Positions 1 through 8,018 of a stretch of DNA of 64,000 nt are shown here, in pieces (within the stretch, counting starts at the first letter, position 1; each line of letters opens with the position of its first letter). The DNA is taken from NCBI RefSeq assembly GCF_000379665.1, contig NZ_KB903360.1:684175-748174 (forward strand), in the 5' to 3' direction. The stretch is from Butyricimonas synergistica DSM 23225 (GTDB lineage Bacteria > Bacteroidota > Bacteroidia > Bacteroidales > Marinifilaceae). The position numbers were made by a program, and so were the translations under genes. Below the pieces are notes generated by a model. That model was not told the DNA's origin, searched no databases, and was given only the letters and a program-made list of their open reading frames with translations.

Positions 1-1
1 G

Positions 2-1198
2 AAAAATAAGATGACTGATTGCCTGCAATTGATACATTTCCATATCGGCAGCCAGGTAACAAATATCCGCCGTATCAAAACGGCATTGAAAGAAGCCTCC
101 CAGTTCTACGTGCAATTGAAAGGGATGGGCTATAATGTACACTTCGTCGACATCGGCGGAGGACTGGGGGTCGATTACGACGGTACCCGTTCCGCCACGA
201 GTGGTAACAGCATGAACTACTCGATTCAGGAGTACGTGAATGATGCAGTTTCCGCATTAGTGGATGCCTGCGAGAAAAACGAGCTAGAACAACCGAATAT
301 CATCACCGAATCGGGGCGTTCCTTGACGGCACACCATTCCGTGTTGATTTTCGAGGCATTGGCAAGTACCAGTTTGCCGGCTTTCGACGAGAACGAGGAA
401 ATCGCGGAAGATGCCCACGAGTTGGTGAAAGAGTTGTACGACCTTTGGGAAAACCTCAATCAGCCCCGTTTGATCGAAACGTGGCATGATGCCATGCAGA
501 TCCGCGAGGATGCACTGGGGTTGTTCAATCTCGGGTTGATCGATTTGTATACCCGAGCACAGGTTGAGCGCTTGTTCTGGTCGGTAGCACGTGACGTGTA
601 CGACATGGCGGTGAACACGAAGCACTCGCCGGATGAGTTAAGAAAGATTTCCAAGTTATTACCCGATAAATATTTCTGTAATTTCTCGTTATTCCAGTCG
701 TTGCCCGATTCTTGGGCGATTGACCAGATATTCCCGATTATCCCGGTTTCCCGCTTGAACGAACAACCGACCAAATCGGCAACTTTGCAGGATATTACCT
801 GTGATTCCGACGGGAAGATTGATAATTTTATCTCTACGCGTAACTTCTCCTACCACCTTCCGGTACACGAGCTGAACGGGAAAGAACCTTATTATTTCGG
901 GGTATTCCTCGTGGGGGCTTATCAGGAGATTCTAGGAGATTTGCACAATCTGTTTGGCGACACGAATGCCGTTCATATCAAAGTGAAAGGCGACGAGTAC
1001 GTGATAGACAAGGTGATAGAGGGTGAAACCGTGGCAGACGTGTTGGAATACGTGCAGTTTATGCCGAAGAAAATGGCACGTACCGTTGAGGTATGGGTGA
1101 CCAGTTCCGTGAAGAAAGGAATTATTTCTGCGGAAGAAGGTCGCGAGTTTTTGTCAAATTACCGTTCTGGACTGTATGGATATACCTATTTGGAATAA
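2..1198 (+). CDS. speA: biosynthetic arginine decarboxylase, 3' part (5' end outside window)
   Basis: PLP-dependent, cytosolic enzyme converting arginine to agmatine, the first step of the agmatine route to putrescine. The frame is open to the window edge, so about 398 C-terminal residues of a protein that is usually 630-660 residues are present. Visible motifs are HFHIGSQ, the glycine-rich phosphate loop DIGGGLGVDYDG and ESGRSLTAHH, all typical of SpeA (fold III decarboxylases); the PLP lysine lies upstream of the window. The first in-window ATG at 11 is internal. Agmatinase and a deoxyhypusine-synthase-like gene lie 2-5 kb away on the other strand and fit the same pathway. A strong hairpin terminator follows. 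Confidence 0.93.
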   Translation, partial: KNKMTDCLQLIHFHIGSQVTNIRRIKTALKEASQFYVQLKGMGYNVHFVDIGGGLGVDYDGTRSATSGNSMNYSIQEYVNDAVSALVDACEKNELEQPNIITESGRSLTAHHSVLIFEALASTSLPAFDENEEIAEDAHELVKELYDLWENLNQPRLIETWHDAMQIREDALGLFNLGLIDLYTRAQVERLFWSVARDVYDMAVNTKHSPDELRKISKLLPDKYFCNFSLFQSLPDSWAIDQIFPIIPVSRLNEQPTKSATLQDITCDSDGKIDNFISTRNFSYHLPVHELNGKEPYYFGVFLVGAYQEILGDLHNLFGDTNAVHIKVKGDEYVIDKVIEGETVADVLEYVQFMPKKMARTVEVWVTSSVKKGIISAEEGREFLSNYRSGLYGYTYLE

Positions 1199-1226
1199 GC
1201 AGAATAAAATCTACTAGATATTGAAA

Positions 1227-1272
1227 GGGCGTGTCAATGACTTCAATGGAGTTTTGACACGTCTCTTTTTTT
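1227..1272 (+). terminator. intrinsic terminator of speA
   Basis: About 11-bp stem with core CGTGTCAA / TTGACACG, loop of about 16 nt, followed by a run of seven T. It starts 29 bp after the speA stop codon. Confidence 0.85.
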
Positions 1273-1424
1273 GTAAAAATCCTCACGATTAAATGTTAAT
1301 GTAAATATTTTCACACAGAAAATCAATGTGTTATATGGCGACGTGAATTTAACACTATTAAAAGTCCCGCAAACGTTTGTAGGTAAAGAAAGATTTTATA
1401 GCTTAGCAACGGTGAAAGAAAAAA

Positions 1425-1520
1425 GCCTCGTGCTGTCACAGCAGGAGGCAACCAATAACAAATTTATGAAAAAAAATCGAAGTCTCTTTTGAAATCCGAT
1501 ACAAAGGTATCGGATTTTCT
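1425..1520 (+). ncRNA. structured RNA-like unit, copy 1 (hairpin, micro-ORF, terminator)
   Basis: Hairpin at 1425-1449 with stem GCCTC/GAGGC and inner stem GCTG/CAGC around a GT/AG internal loop. Then a linker, a micro-ORF at 1466-1492, and a terminator-like hairpin AATCCGATAC-AAAG-GTATCGGATT followed by TTTCTTT. A second copy of the same design lies at 1655-1756, with over 30 identical bases around the micro-ORF start but different bases in the outer stem. No gene follows on this strand (dinB is convergent), so it looks like a free-standing transcript or an attenuator unit. I do not recognise the family. Confidence 0.55.
1466..1492 (+). CDS. possible 8-residue micro-ORF (copy 1)
   Basis: Encodes MKKNRSLF and stops 1 bp before the terminator-like hairpin of the unit at 1425-1520. 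The second unit encodes MKKNRSLSF: the two differ by exactly one inserted codon, so the frame is kept. That pattern hints at translation, for example a leader peptide read by the ribosome near the terminator. No direct proof of translation; a strong ribosome-binding site is not obvious. Confidence 0.35.
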   Translation: MKKNRSLF

Positions 1521-1654
1521 TTATATATGAAAATTCTTTCCGTTAAATTTCCATTATATAGATTAATCATTGAAATCTACACATGTAAACGTATTATCGA
1601 TGTAAAGGTTTCAAGATTGTCTGCAAAATTTTAATGAACTCTGAAAATAAAAAT

Positions 1655-1756
1655 GGTCCGCGCTGTCTCAGCGGGGACCCAAAATACCAATAACAAATTT
1701 ATGAAAAAAAATCGAAGTCTCTCTTTTTGAATTCCGATACAAATGTATCGGTTTTA
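1655..1756 (+). ncRNA. structured RNA-like unit, copy 2
   Basis: Same layout as the unit at 1425. The hairpin at 1655-1679 has outer stem GGTCC/GGACC in place of GCCTC/GAGGC while keeping pairing, the same inner stem GCTG/CAGC and the same total length of 25 nt. It is followed by a conserved linker, a micro-ORF and a terminator CCGATAC-AAAT-GTATCGG-TTTT. The stem changes are compensatory, which supports a selected RNA structure. A short similar sequence (GTAAAGGTTTC) precedes this copy near 1605 and recurs near 1840, possibly a remnant of a further copy. Confidence 0.55.
1701..1730 (+). CDS. possible 9-residue micro-ORF (copy 2)
   Basis: Encodes MKKNRSLSF within the second RNA-like unit. It is identical at nucleotide level to copy 1 through the seventh codon, then has one extra TCT codon before the TTT-TGA end. 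Considered coding only because the length change is a whole codon. Confidence 0.35.
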   Translation: MKKNRSLSF

Positions 1757-1855
1757 CATCGTAACCAAGTTACTTTTCTATTAAGTTCCGGTTACACTAT
1801 GTTTTAATTCAAATTGTATGCCTATATACGTCAATATAACGTAAAGGTTTCCTAA

Positions 1856-2932
1856 TTAATCAAAATCAAACTTTAATTGTAAAGGAGAAGTGTCTGCGAT
1901 CTCTTCATAAGGATTTGAAACTGAAAGACCTATGAGGCGAATCCTAAACTGTGTTAATTCTAAGTCTTTCAAAAGTTTTTTTGCCAGGGGGAGTATTTCT
2001 TTTAATGTAAACAGTTCGTGTGCCACACTGGCACTGCGTGTTTTTTGAGTAAAATCATGGAATTTGATTTTTAGCGTGAGAGTATGTCCCTTGAAATTAG
2101 ACTTTTCCAGCCGATGGATGAGTTCCGTTGCCACGTGATACAGCTCGATAATGACGGCGATATAATTCGTCAGGTCGTTCTCGAAAGTACTTTCACAACC
2201 CACGGACTTGCGGATTCTCTCGGGGCAGACGATTCTTGGGTCTATGCCGTTGGCGAAATCGTGGTACAGGCTTCCGGCTTTCCCGAAATTGCGGGTAAGA
2301 AAAGTCAACGTGCATTTCTTCAAGTCGGCACCCGTGTGTATCCCGAGAGAATGCATCTTGCGGGCGGTTACCTTGCCGATTCCCCAGAATGCCTCGATCG
2401 GTAGTTTGGCGATAAAGGCGGGCGCCCGGTCGGGATGTATCGTGTAAAGTCCGTCCGGTTTCTTGTAATCGGAAGCTATTTTCGCCAGGAATTTATTGTA
2501 AGACACCCCGGCGGAGGCAATAAGCCCCAGTTTCTCCTTTATCTCTTTTTTTATTGCGCGGGCGATATCCACGGCGAGTGAAATCCCTTTTTTGTTCTCC
2601 GTGACGTCCAGAAATGCCTCGTCCAAGGCAAGAGGTTCTATGACATCCGTGTATTCCCGGAAAATCTCGTGTATTTGCTCGGAAACCGTTTTATAATGCT
2701 CCATGTGGGAAGAGGCGAATATCAAGTCCGGGCACAATTGCTTGGCTTTCATGGACGACATGGCAGAGCGTACGCCATAACGGCGAGCCTCGTAACTTGC
2801 AGCCGCTACAACCCCTCTCTTCTCCGCTCTTCCCACGGCAAGGGGCTTTCCCCGGTATTCCGGATGATCTCGTTGCTCGATGGAAGCGTAAAAGGCGTCC
2901 ATGTCAATGTGAATGATTTTCCTGTTTTCCAT
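1856..2932 (-). CDS. dinB: DNA polymerase IV (Y family)
   Basis: Error-prone translesion polymerase of the cytoplasm, 358 residues, a normal family length. Motifs in order: DMDAFYASIEQ near residue 10 (metal-binding Asp), SYEARRYGVRS near 47, the ALDEAFLDVT catalytic acidic pair near 103, and SAGVSYNKFLAKIASDYKKP near 140, followed by the helix-hairpin-helix and little-finger regions. The C-terminal tail QLKFDF resembles a sliding-clamp binding motif. The start ATG at 2932 is preceded closely by AAGGGAG, a good ribosome-binding site. It stands alone, convergent with speA, 157 bp downstream of the deoxyhypusine-synthase-like gene. Confidence 0.95.
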   Translation of the reverse strand: MENRKIIHIDMDAFYASIEQRDHPEYRGKPLAVGRAEKRGVVAAASYEARRYGVRSAMSSMKAKQLCPDLIFASSHMEHYKTVSEQIHEIFREYTDVIEPLALDEAFLDVTENKKGISLAVDIARAIKKEIKEKLGLIASAGVSYNKFLAKIASDYKKPDGLYTIHPDRAPAFIAKLPIEAFWGIGKVTARKMHSLGIHTGADLKKCTLTFLTRNFGKAGSLYHDFANGIDPRIVCPERIRKSVGCESTFENDLTNYIAVIIELYHVATELIHRLEKSNFKGHTLTLKIKFHDFTQKTRSASVAHELFTLKEILPLAKKLLKDLELTQFRIRLIGLSVSNPYEEIADTSPLQLKFDFD

Positions 2933-3060
2933 CTCCCTTTTTCAAGAAGTAAATATAGAAATTTTCCGGGAGAATAGAAAGGAAGCGGGGAAGGATGATG
3001 AGGAATTTATCCCCGCGGAAGTGTAGAAGTTTTCCGCAAGCGGGAGTTTATAAAATGAAG

Positions 3061-3082
3061 AAAGGGACAGCAAAGTCCCTTT
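3061..3082 (-). terminator. probable terminator of the deoxyhypusine-synthase-like gene
   Basis: Perfect 8-bp stem AAAGGGAC/GTCCCTTT directly after the stop codon at 3090 (reading the minus strand), followed by a modest T-rich tail CTTCATTTTAT. Confidence 0.6.
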
Positions 3083-3089
3083 CGTTCTC

Positions 3090-4112
3090 TTATTTTTGGA
3101 ATAATTTGTTCCAGTTCTTGTATTCTCTCTCTTTCCAAGGTCCGTTGTGGTAAACGTAGCTGGCGATAGCGGGAATAACGGTCGTTCCTTCGGCGTAAAC
3201 CATTTGTTCGTAGGTAACGTCTACTTTACCCCATGAACAAGCTTCTTTCAAAGTTGAAGAGGAGCATGCACCGTCGCGAACGTCAGCCACGGTGATTTGG
3301 ATGGCGTATTTGTGCATGGGCACGTCAAAACCTAAGATTTCGGCACAGACTACGGTGTCTTGAGCGAAGTTTTTCGGGGTTCCGCCACCGACCATGAATA
3401 ATCCGGTGGTTCCTGCCTTGATTTTGATTTGGGTCAATTCGACGAAGTCTTTCACGGAGTCGATAGACACGTGTTTGTCGGGGTGTTCCCATTGGTGTTT
3501 ACCGATACCGAATCCTGCGCTACAATCAGAGAATGCCGGACAGAAGATGGGTACCCCGCATTCATAGCAAGTTTGGATTAAGCTGTCTTTTTTCACGGCG
3601 TGTCCCTCGTGTAGCCATTTCCCGATCTCCCATATAAATTCACGTGATGAATAAGGACGGGGTTCCAAGTTGTTGGCGATCTCGTAAGTAGTGTGGTCGC
3701 AAGCTTGCAATTCCTCCTCGTCGATGAACGTATCGTAAATACGGTCAATGTAAAGTTCTCTCAATTGCATGTCAGGCACGTCTTGGTGTCCTTTGTAGTG
3801 TTTGAAGCCAAGAGCCTCGAACAGGTCCATGTCAATGATAGAAGCACCCGTGGATACTACCACGTCGATCATCTTGTTACGAACCATATCCACGTAAACC
3901 TGCATACATCCGGCAGCACTGGTACTCCCGGCAATGGTAAGAATATTCGTACACTCTTTCTCGCCAACCATTTTCATCAGAATATCAGTTGCTCTGGCTG
4001 TATCGCGAGAGGTGAAGGACATATCGCGCATCGCGTCGATCAATTGGGTTGAGTCATACGACTTGATGTCGATGTGTTTGATAGTGTCTTTTAATAAATC
4101 TTTCTTTTCCAT
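3090..4112 (-). CDS. deoxyhypusine synthase-like protein
   Basis: Member of the deoxyhypusine synthase family (NAD-dependent aminobutyl transfer from spermidine-type polyamines), 340 residues. Recognisable blocks are TIAGSTSAAGCMQVYVDM near residue 60, STGASIIDMDLFEALG, and SWGKVDVTYEQMVYAEGTT near the C terminus. Lys296 in the WGK motif matches the catalytic lysine of eukaryotic enzymes (WGK). Bacteria lack eIF5A, so the substrate is unclear; homospermidine-type or other polyamine aminobutylation are possible. It lies 74 bp downstream of agmatinase on the same strand, which supports a polyamine role. No symbol assigned because the bacterial function is not settled. Confidence 0.85.
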   Translation of the reverse strand: MEKKDLLKDTIKHIDIKSYDSTQLIDAMRDMSFTSRDTARATDILMKMVGEKECTNILTIAGSTSAAGCMQVYVDMVRNKMIDVVVSTGASIIDMDLFEALGFKHYKGHQDVPDMQLRELYIDRIYDTFIDEEELQACDHTTYEIANNLEPRPYSSREFIWEIGKWLHEGHAVKKDSLIQTCYECGVPIFCPAFSDCSAGFGIGKHQWEHPDKHVSIDSVKDFVELTQIKIKAGTTGLFMVGGGTPKNFAQDTVVCAEILGFDVPMHKYAIQITVADVRDGACSSSTLKEACSWGKVDVTYEQMVYAEGTTVIPAIASYVYHNGPWKEREYKNWNKLFQK

Positions 4113-4186
4113 TTTATTTATTTAAAAATATAAGGTACAATTATGAGGACCTTATTGACTCAATTTCTTGATTATGTGATTTCTGA

Positions 4187-5050
4187 TCATTGGTTTTGAT
4201 ATTTCATGCTCAATATCTGGTAGATCAGTTTGCTTGCCAGGAAGTCGGATGACTTGTTGACGTCGTTGGGGCAAAGTTCTACCACATCCAGACCGATGAT
4301 GTTATGACGTTCGTTAATCAGTTTGAGGAAGTTCAGTACCTCTCTGTAATACAATCCGTCCGGTTCCGGGGTTCCGGTTGCGGGCACGATAGCCGGGTCG
4401 AAAACGTCCAGATCGATGGTAATATACACGTTGTCGTGTAATTTCTGGGATACCATGTACATCCAGTTGTTCCCCTCCTTGGCGTCATGCAAGTCGTGAG
4501 CGTAAAAGATACGGTCGGGCATGATATTTTCTTTTTCCTCGATGGCTGAACTTCTGATACCCACCTGTGCGACAGTCGCTACTTCTTTGGCACGAGCCAT
4601 CACGCAAGCGTGATTGTGGGTAGAACCCTCGTACTCGCTACGCATATCGGAGTGAGCGTCCAGTTGCAGGACAGAAAATTTGTCATAGTGTTTGGCGAAA
4701 GCCCGGAATACCCCGATGCTGACTGAATGCTCTCCGCCCAGTATCACGGGGAATTTTTTATCTGTCAAGATTTTATCAACCTGTTTTTCAACTTCTTGGG
4801 ACATGGCTTCCGGGGAGGAGGCTTCCGTCACCGGGTCTAGTGTCGCTATGCCGCGGGTGTAAACTTCGGAATCCGTTTCGATATCGTAGAGTTCCATGTT
4901 AGCCGATGCTTCAAGGATCGCATCGGGACCTTTGTCCGCTCCCTTCAACCACGTGCTTGTTCCGTCATAAGGTACAGGCAATACTACAATCTCGGCACTT
5001 TCGTATGCCGTAAACTCATCCTCGAGTCCTCCATAATTTTTCTTTTCCAT
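4187..5050 (-). CDS. speB: agmatinase (ureohydrolase family)
   Basis: Hydrolyses agmatine to putrescine and urea using a binuclear manganese site. It has 287 residues with the family motifs GGEHS, LDAHSDMRSEYEGSTHNHAC and IDLDVFDPAIVPATGTPEPDG, which supply the conserved His/Asp metal ligands. Arginase or another ureohydrolase is possible from the fold alone, but the neighbouring arginine decarboxylase favours agmatinase. It is followed by the deoxyhypusine-synthase-like gene (74 bp gap). A TAGTTTTG box lies 53 bp upstream of the start. Confidence 0.88.
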   Translation of the reverse strand: MEKKNYGGLEDEFTAYESAEIVVLPVPYDGTSTWLKGADKGPDAILEASANMELYDIETDSEVYTRGIATLDPVTEASSPEAMSQEVEKQVDKILTDKKFPVILGGEHSVSIGVFRAFAKHYDKFSVLQLDAHSDMRSEYEGSTHNHACVMARAKEVATVAQVGIRSSAIEEKENIMPDRIFYAHDLHDAKEGNNWMYMVSQKLHDNVYITIDLDVFDPAIVPATGTPEPDGLYYREVLNFLKLINERHNIIGLDVVELCPNDVNKSSDFLASKLIYQILSMKYQNQ

Positions 5051-5102
5051 ATCTAATTGGGTTTATAGTGTTTATAAACTCCTTTCTTTATAAAAAGGTC
5101 TG

Positions 5103-5110
5103 CAAAACTA
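5103..5110 (-). promoter_or_regulatory. possible -7 box for speB
   Basis: TAGTTTTG on the minus strand matches the Bacteroidota -7 consensus TAnnTTTG, 53 bp upstream of the speB ATG. No clear TTTG -33 element at the expected spacing, so this is tentative. Confidence 0.4.
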
Positions 5111-5117
5111 ACGAATA

Positions 5118-5156
5118 TAATTGAGAATTGAAAATTGAAAATTGAAAATGAAAAAT
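5118..5156. repeat. AATTGAAA-type intergenic repeat, occurrence 1
   Basis: Tandem run of the unit AATTGAAA/ATTGAAAATTG in the gap between the mtaD-type gene and speB. Similar runs occur at 30189-30224 and, inverted, at 38253-38286. All three lie between genes. Confidence 0.6.
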
Positions 5157-5182
5157 TAATCTGTTATTTCGATTTGTGGCTG

Positions 5183-6478
5183 TCAAACAGTGGTTTCGGA
5201 GATGCGTCGCATGGCATTCATGGTTTCTTCTTTGTCGATGTTCATAACTTCCCGGTTGAGCATGATCCATTTCCCGTTGACCATCGAGGAGCGGATGTTC
5301 TTGCTGTTTGCTGCGTACACGATGGCGGAGTATTCGTTGTACATCGGAATCATGTTGCTGGCGTCGGCATGAACCACGATCAGGTCCGCCCGTTTGCCCG
5401 GTTCGAGGGAGCCGGTCAGGTGGTTTAACCCTAGAGCTTTTGCCCCGTTGATGGTGCTCATCCGCAAGGCGGTTTTCGCGGAGACTGCCTCCGGGTTGTA
5501 ATGTACTCCTTTGGGGAGTAGGGCGGCGAAACGCGTTTCTTCCACCATGTCCAGCGTGTTGTTGCTTGCCGTGCCGTCCGTCCCGATGCCCACGTTTATT
5601 CCGGCTTTCAGGTAGGCGTCCGTGTCGGCAATCCCGCTGGCAAGTTTTAGGTTGCTTTTTGGGCAATGTGCGATGGACGTTCCCGTGCGGGCGTATAATT
5701 CGATGTCATTCGGGTTGAGCCAGACGGAATGGGCGGCAATTACGTTCCGGTCGAGCAGACCGATCGAGTAGAGGTATGCTGCCGGGGATAAGCCTGTCCG
5801 CGTGGTGATGTCCTCCACTTCTTGGCGGGTTTCCGCCACGTGGATGTGAAGAGGTATGTTGTATTTTTCCGTGATGTCTTTTGCTTTTCTCAGGGTTTGT
5901 TTCGAGCAGGTGTACGGTGAATGGGCACAGACGGTCGGGTGTATCAGCTCGTGCCCGTACCATTGTTGCACGAGGGATTCGCAACGGGCGATCCCCTCGT
6001 CAAGCGTGCGGAAGCTGGGCGTGGGAAAGTCGATGAGCGATTCGCCGATAACGGCACGTATCCCGGCTTTCCGGGCTTCTGCGGCGATGATGTCCTCGAA
6101 GAAGTACATGTCGTTGAAACAGGTGGTGCCCGATTTGATCATCTCGATGAATGCCAGCCGGGTGGCCATGACGACATTCTCCGGCGTCACCATGCGGGCT
6201 TCTGCCGGGAAGATGTGGTCGTTCAGCCACGTGTGGAGGGGTAGGTCGTCGGCGTACCCGCGCAGCATGGTCATGGGGACGTGCGTGTGCGTGTTCACGA
6301 ACCCGGGCATCACGATCATGCCTTCTGCGTCGAAGTTCTCGGCATCAGGCATCTCGATTTTACCGGGGCGAATCTCTTTGATGCAATTTTTTTCTATTAG
6401 GATAGAACCGTTTTTAATTATCTCCATCTCCTCGTTCATGGTGAGGATTCGGGCGTTGAATATGATGGTGTTTGACAT
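5183..6478 (-). CDS. mtaD: amidohydrolase, methylthioadenosine/S-adenosylhomocysteine deaminase type
   Basis: Cytosolic metal-dependent deaminase of the TRZ/ATZ-MtaD family. The metal-binding pattern is visible: NTHTHVPM near residue 55, HVAETRQE mid-protein, AHSVWLN, then GTDGTASNNTLDMVEE with the catalytic Asp. I chose the ATG at 6478 (MSNTIIFNARILTM, 431 residues); a longer reading would need a TTG start at 6511 and adds a non-conserved stretch. Other members of the family deaminate different purines or dechlorinate, so the substrate is inferred. MTA is a by-product of spermidine synthesis, which fits the polyamine neighbours. Confidence 0.82.
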   Translation of the reverse strand: MSNTIIFNARILTMNEEMEIIKNGSILIEKNCIKEIRPGKIEMPDAENFDAEGMIVMPGFVNTHTHVPMTMLRGYADDLPLHTWLNDHIFPAEARMVTPENVVMATRLAFIEMIKSGTTCFNDMYFFEDIIAAEARKAGIRAVIGESLIDFPTPSFRTLDEGIARCESLVQQWYGHELIHPTVCAHSPYTCSKQTLRKAKDITEKYNIPLHIHVAETRQEVEDITTRTGLSPAAYLYSIGLLDRNVIAAHSVWLNPNDIELYARTGTSIAHCPKSNLKLASGIADTDAYLKAGINVGIGTDGTASNNTLDMVEETRFAALLPKGVHYNPEAVSAKTALRMSTINGAKALGLNHLTGSLEPGKRADLIVVHADASNMIPMYNEYSAIVYAANSKNIRSSMVNGKWIMLNREVMNIDKEETMNAMRRISETTV

Positions 6479-6574
6479 GGCGTTTGTATTGATTATCAAT
6501 TTTTTGTTCAATTTGTGAGTGATTTGCGGGAATGGATGATAAGTGGTTATATACAGGGATTCATGCTGCGCTGT

Positions 6575-7702
6575 TTATGAGTTGAATATGTCAACATATT
6601 TTTTTAATATATAAATCCGTCCTCTTTTGCTTCCTGTCACTTCAGATAGAATACCGACTTCTTCCAGGTTTCTAATTAGTTTGTAAGCGGATGCGGTACT
6701 GATGTCTGCAATTTCTGCAATCCAATTGGCACTTGCAATAGGTCGTTTGTACAATTCGGTTACGACTTTTAATGCGTTTGCAGATCGGCTTCCCAAGGAT
6801 TTGATTTTTTCTTCGTATTCCTTTTGCAGGCATAAAATATTTTCAAAAGTTTTGACTCCGTTATCTGCTGTTTCAATTACTCCGGTCAAAAAGAATCGAA
6901 ACCAACTAGTAATGTCATTTTCTGTACGTGCCCGCATTAAATTTGTGTAATAGGAATTCCGATGCTTTTCCAGGTAATCAGATAGGTATAGGATTGGGCG
7001 TTTTAGAATACCTTTACTTACTAAATAGAGGGTTATCATTAATCGTCCAGTTCTTCCGTTCCCGTCTAAAAAAGGGTGAATAGTTTCAAATTGGTAATGG
7101 ATTAAAGCAATTTTCAATAATTCAGGAATCAATAATTTGTCGTTGTGTACAAACTCATCAATATCATTCATTAGATCTGGAATGGACGTATGCACGGGTG
7201 GAACGAATATCGCATCATTGATTGATGCGCCACCGATCCAATTCTGACTTTTTCTAAATTCTCCGGGTTGTTTATGTTCTCCTCGCACTCCACTAAGTAA
7301 TACTTTATGAACATTCCGTATCAATCTGGAAGAAAAAGGAAGTTCTTCCAGCATTTTAATCGCCTCATTCATCGCATTGATGTAATTATGGACTTCCATC
7401 CAATCATTTCTTTTGTCTAAAGGGACATCTTCTTTCGCAAGAAGAGCTTCTTCCATGTTTGTTTGTGTTCCTTCTATTTTAGATGATTGTGTCGCTTCTT
7501 TCATTACATGCATACTGATGAATAAATCAATATTGGGGATATGTTCCGAATACATATCTAGTCGTCCAAGCATCCTATCTGCTTTGCTTAGAAGAGTGAT
7601 AATTTCCATGTTATCTAATATCCAAGCTTTATTTATAAAGTTCGGTTGGAAACTTTTGTAGTAACCTTGGTTTATTTTTATACCCGATTTAAAGTTTTTC
7701 AT
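6575..7702 (-). CDS. Fic family protein with C-terminal winged helix
   Basis: Fic proteins transfer AMP (or another nucleotide moiety) onto target proteins. The catalytic motif HPFLDGNGR is intact at residues 209-217. The N-terminal stretch SSKIEG at residues 73-78 matches the inhibitory helix motif [S/T]xxxE[G/N] of class II Fic proteins, which fold back on the active site. The last 70 residues resemble a winged-helix DNA-binding domain (ASANWIAEIADISTASAYKLI), suggesting autoregulation. It has 375 residues, a usual length for Fic_N-Fic-HTH proteins. The gene stands alone; a -7-like box and tandem operator-like repeats lie just upstream. Target unknown. Confidence 0.9.
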   Translation of the reverse strand: MKNFKSGIKINQGYYKSFQPNFINKAWILDNMEIITLLSKADRMLGRLDMYSEHIPNIDLFISMHVMKEATQSSKIEGTQTNMEEALLAKEDVPLDKRNDWMEVHNYINAMNEAIKMLEELPFSSRLIRNVHKVLLSGVRGEHKQPGEFRKSQNWIGGASINDAIFVPPVHTSIPDLMNDIDEFVHNDKLLIPELLKIALIHYQFETIHPFLDGNGRTGRLMITLYLVSKGILKRPILYLSDYLEKHRNSYYTNLMRARTENDITSWFRFFLTGVIETADNGVKTFENILCLQKEYEEKIKSLGSRSANALKVVTELYKRPIASANWIAEIADISTASAYKLIRNLEEVGILSEVTGSKRGRIYILKKYVDIFNS

Positions 7703-7726
7703 TAGATTTTATTTTAGGATTTCACG

Positions 7727-7822
7727 CAAATATAGAATAAAGAATTTCTTATTTTAGTTTTTGTCCTAAAAATAAAATAAGGAAATTTCTTATTTTAGTT
7801 TTTGCTCTAAAAGTAAAATAAG
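7727..7822 (-). promoter_or_regulatory. fic promoter box and tandem palindromic repeats
   Basis: TATATTTG on the minus strand (7727-7734) fits the Bacteroidota -7 box 25 bp before the fic ATG. Immediately upstream are two copies, 41 bp apart, of a unit whose ends are inverted (CTTATTTTA ... TAAAATAAG) at about 7748-7781 and 7789-7822, with a partial third copy near 7830. The placement over the promoter suggests an operator, perhaps bound by the Fic protein's own winged helix. Confidence 0.5.
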
Positions 7823-8018
7823 GGTGGTTGTTATTTTAAAAAATCCCTCGAAATTGAAATAGGTTAATTTCTTTGGATGTGAAAAGATGTGTATTTTGAA
7901 CTGTTTTATCGCTTTAATTGCTAAAACATGTTAAACATTAAAAGCTTCAGGTAAAAATGGGGAGGGAAAATTGTTTTGTAATAAAACTGCGATTAAAAAT
8001 GGATTTATCGAGAGTATT

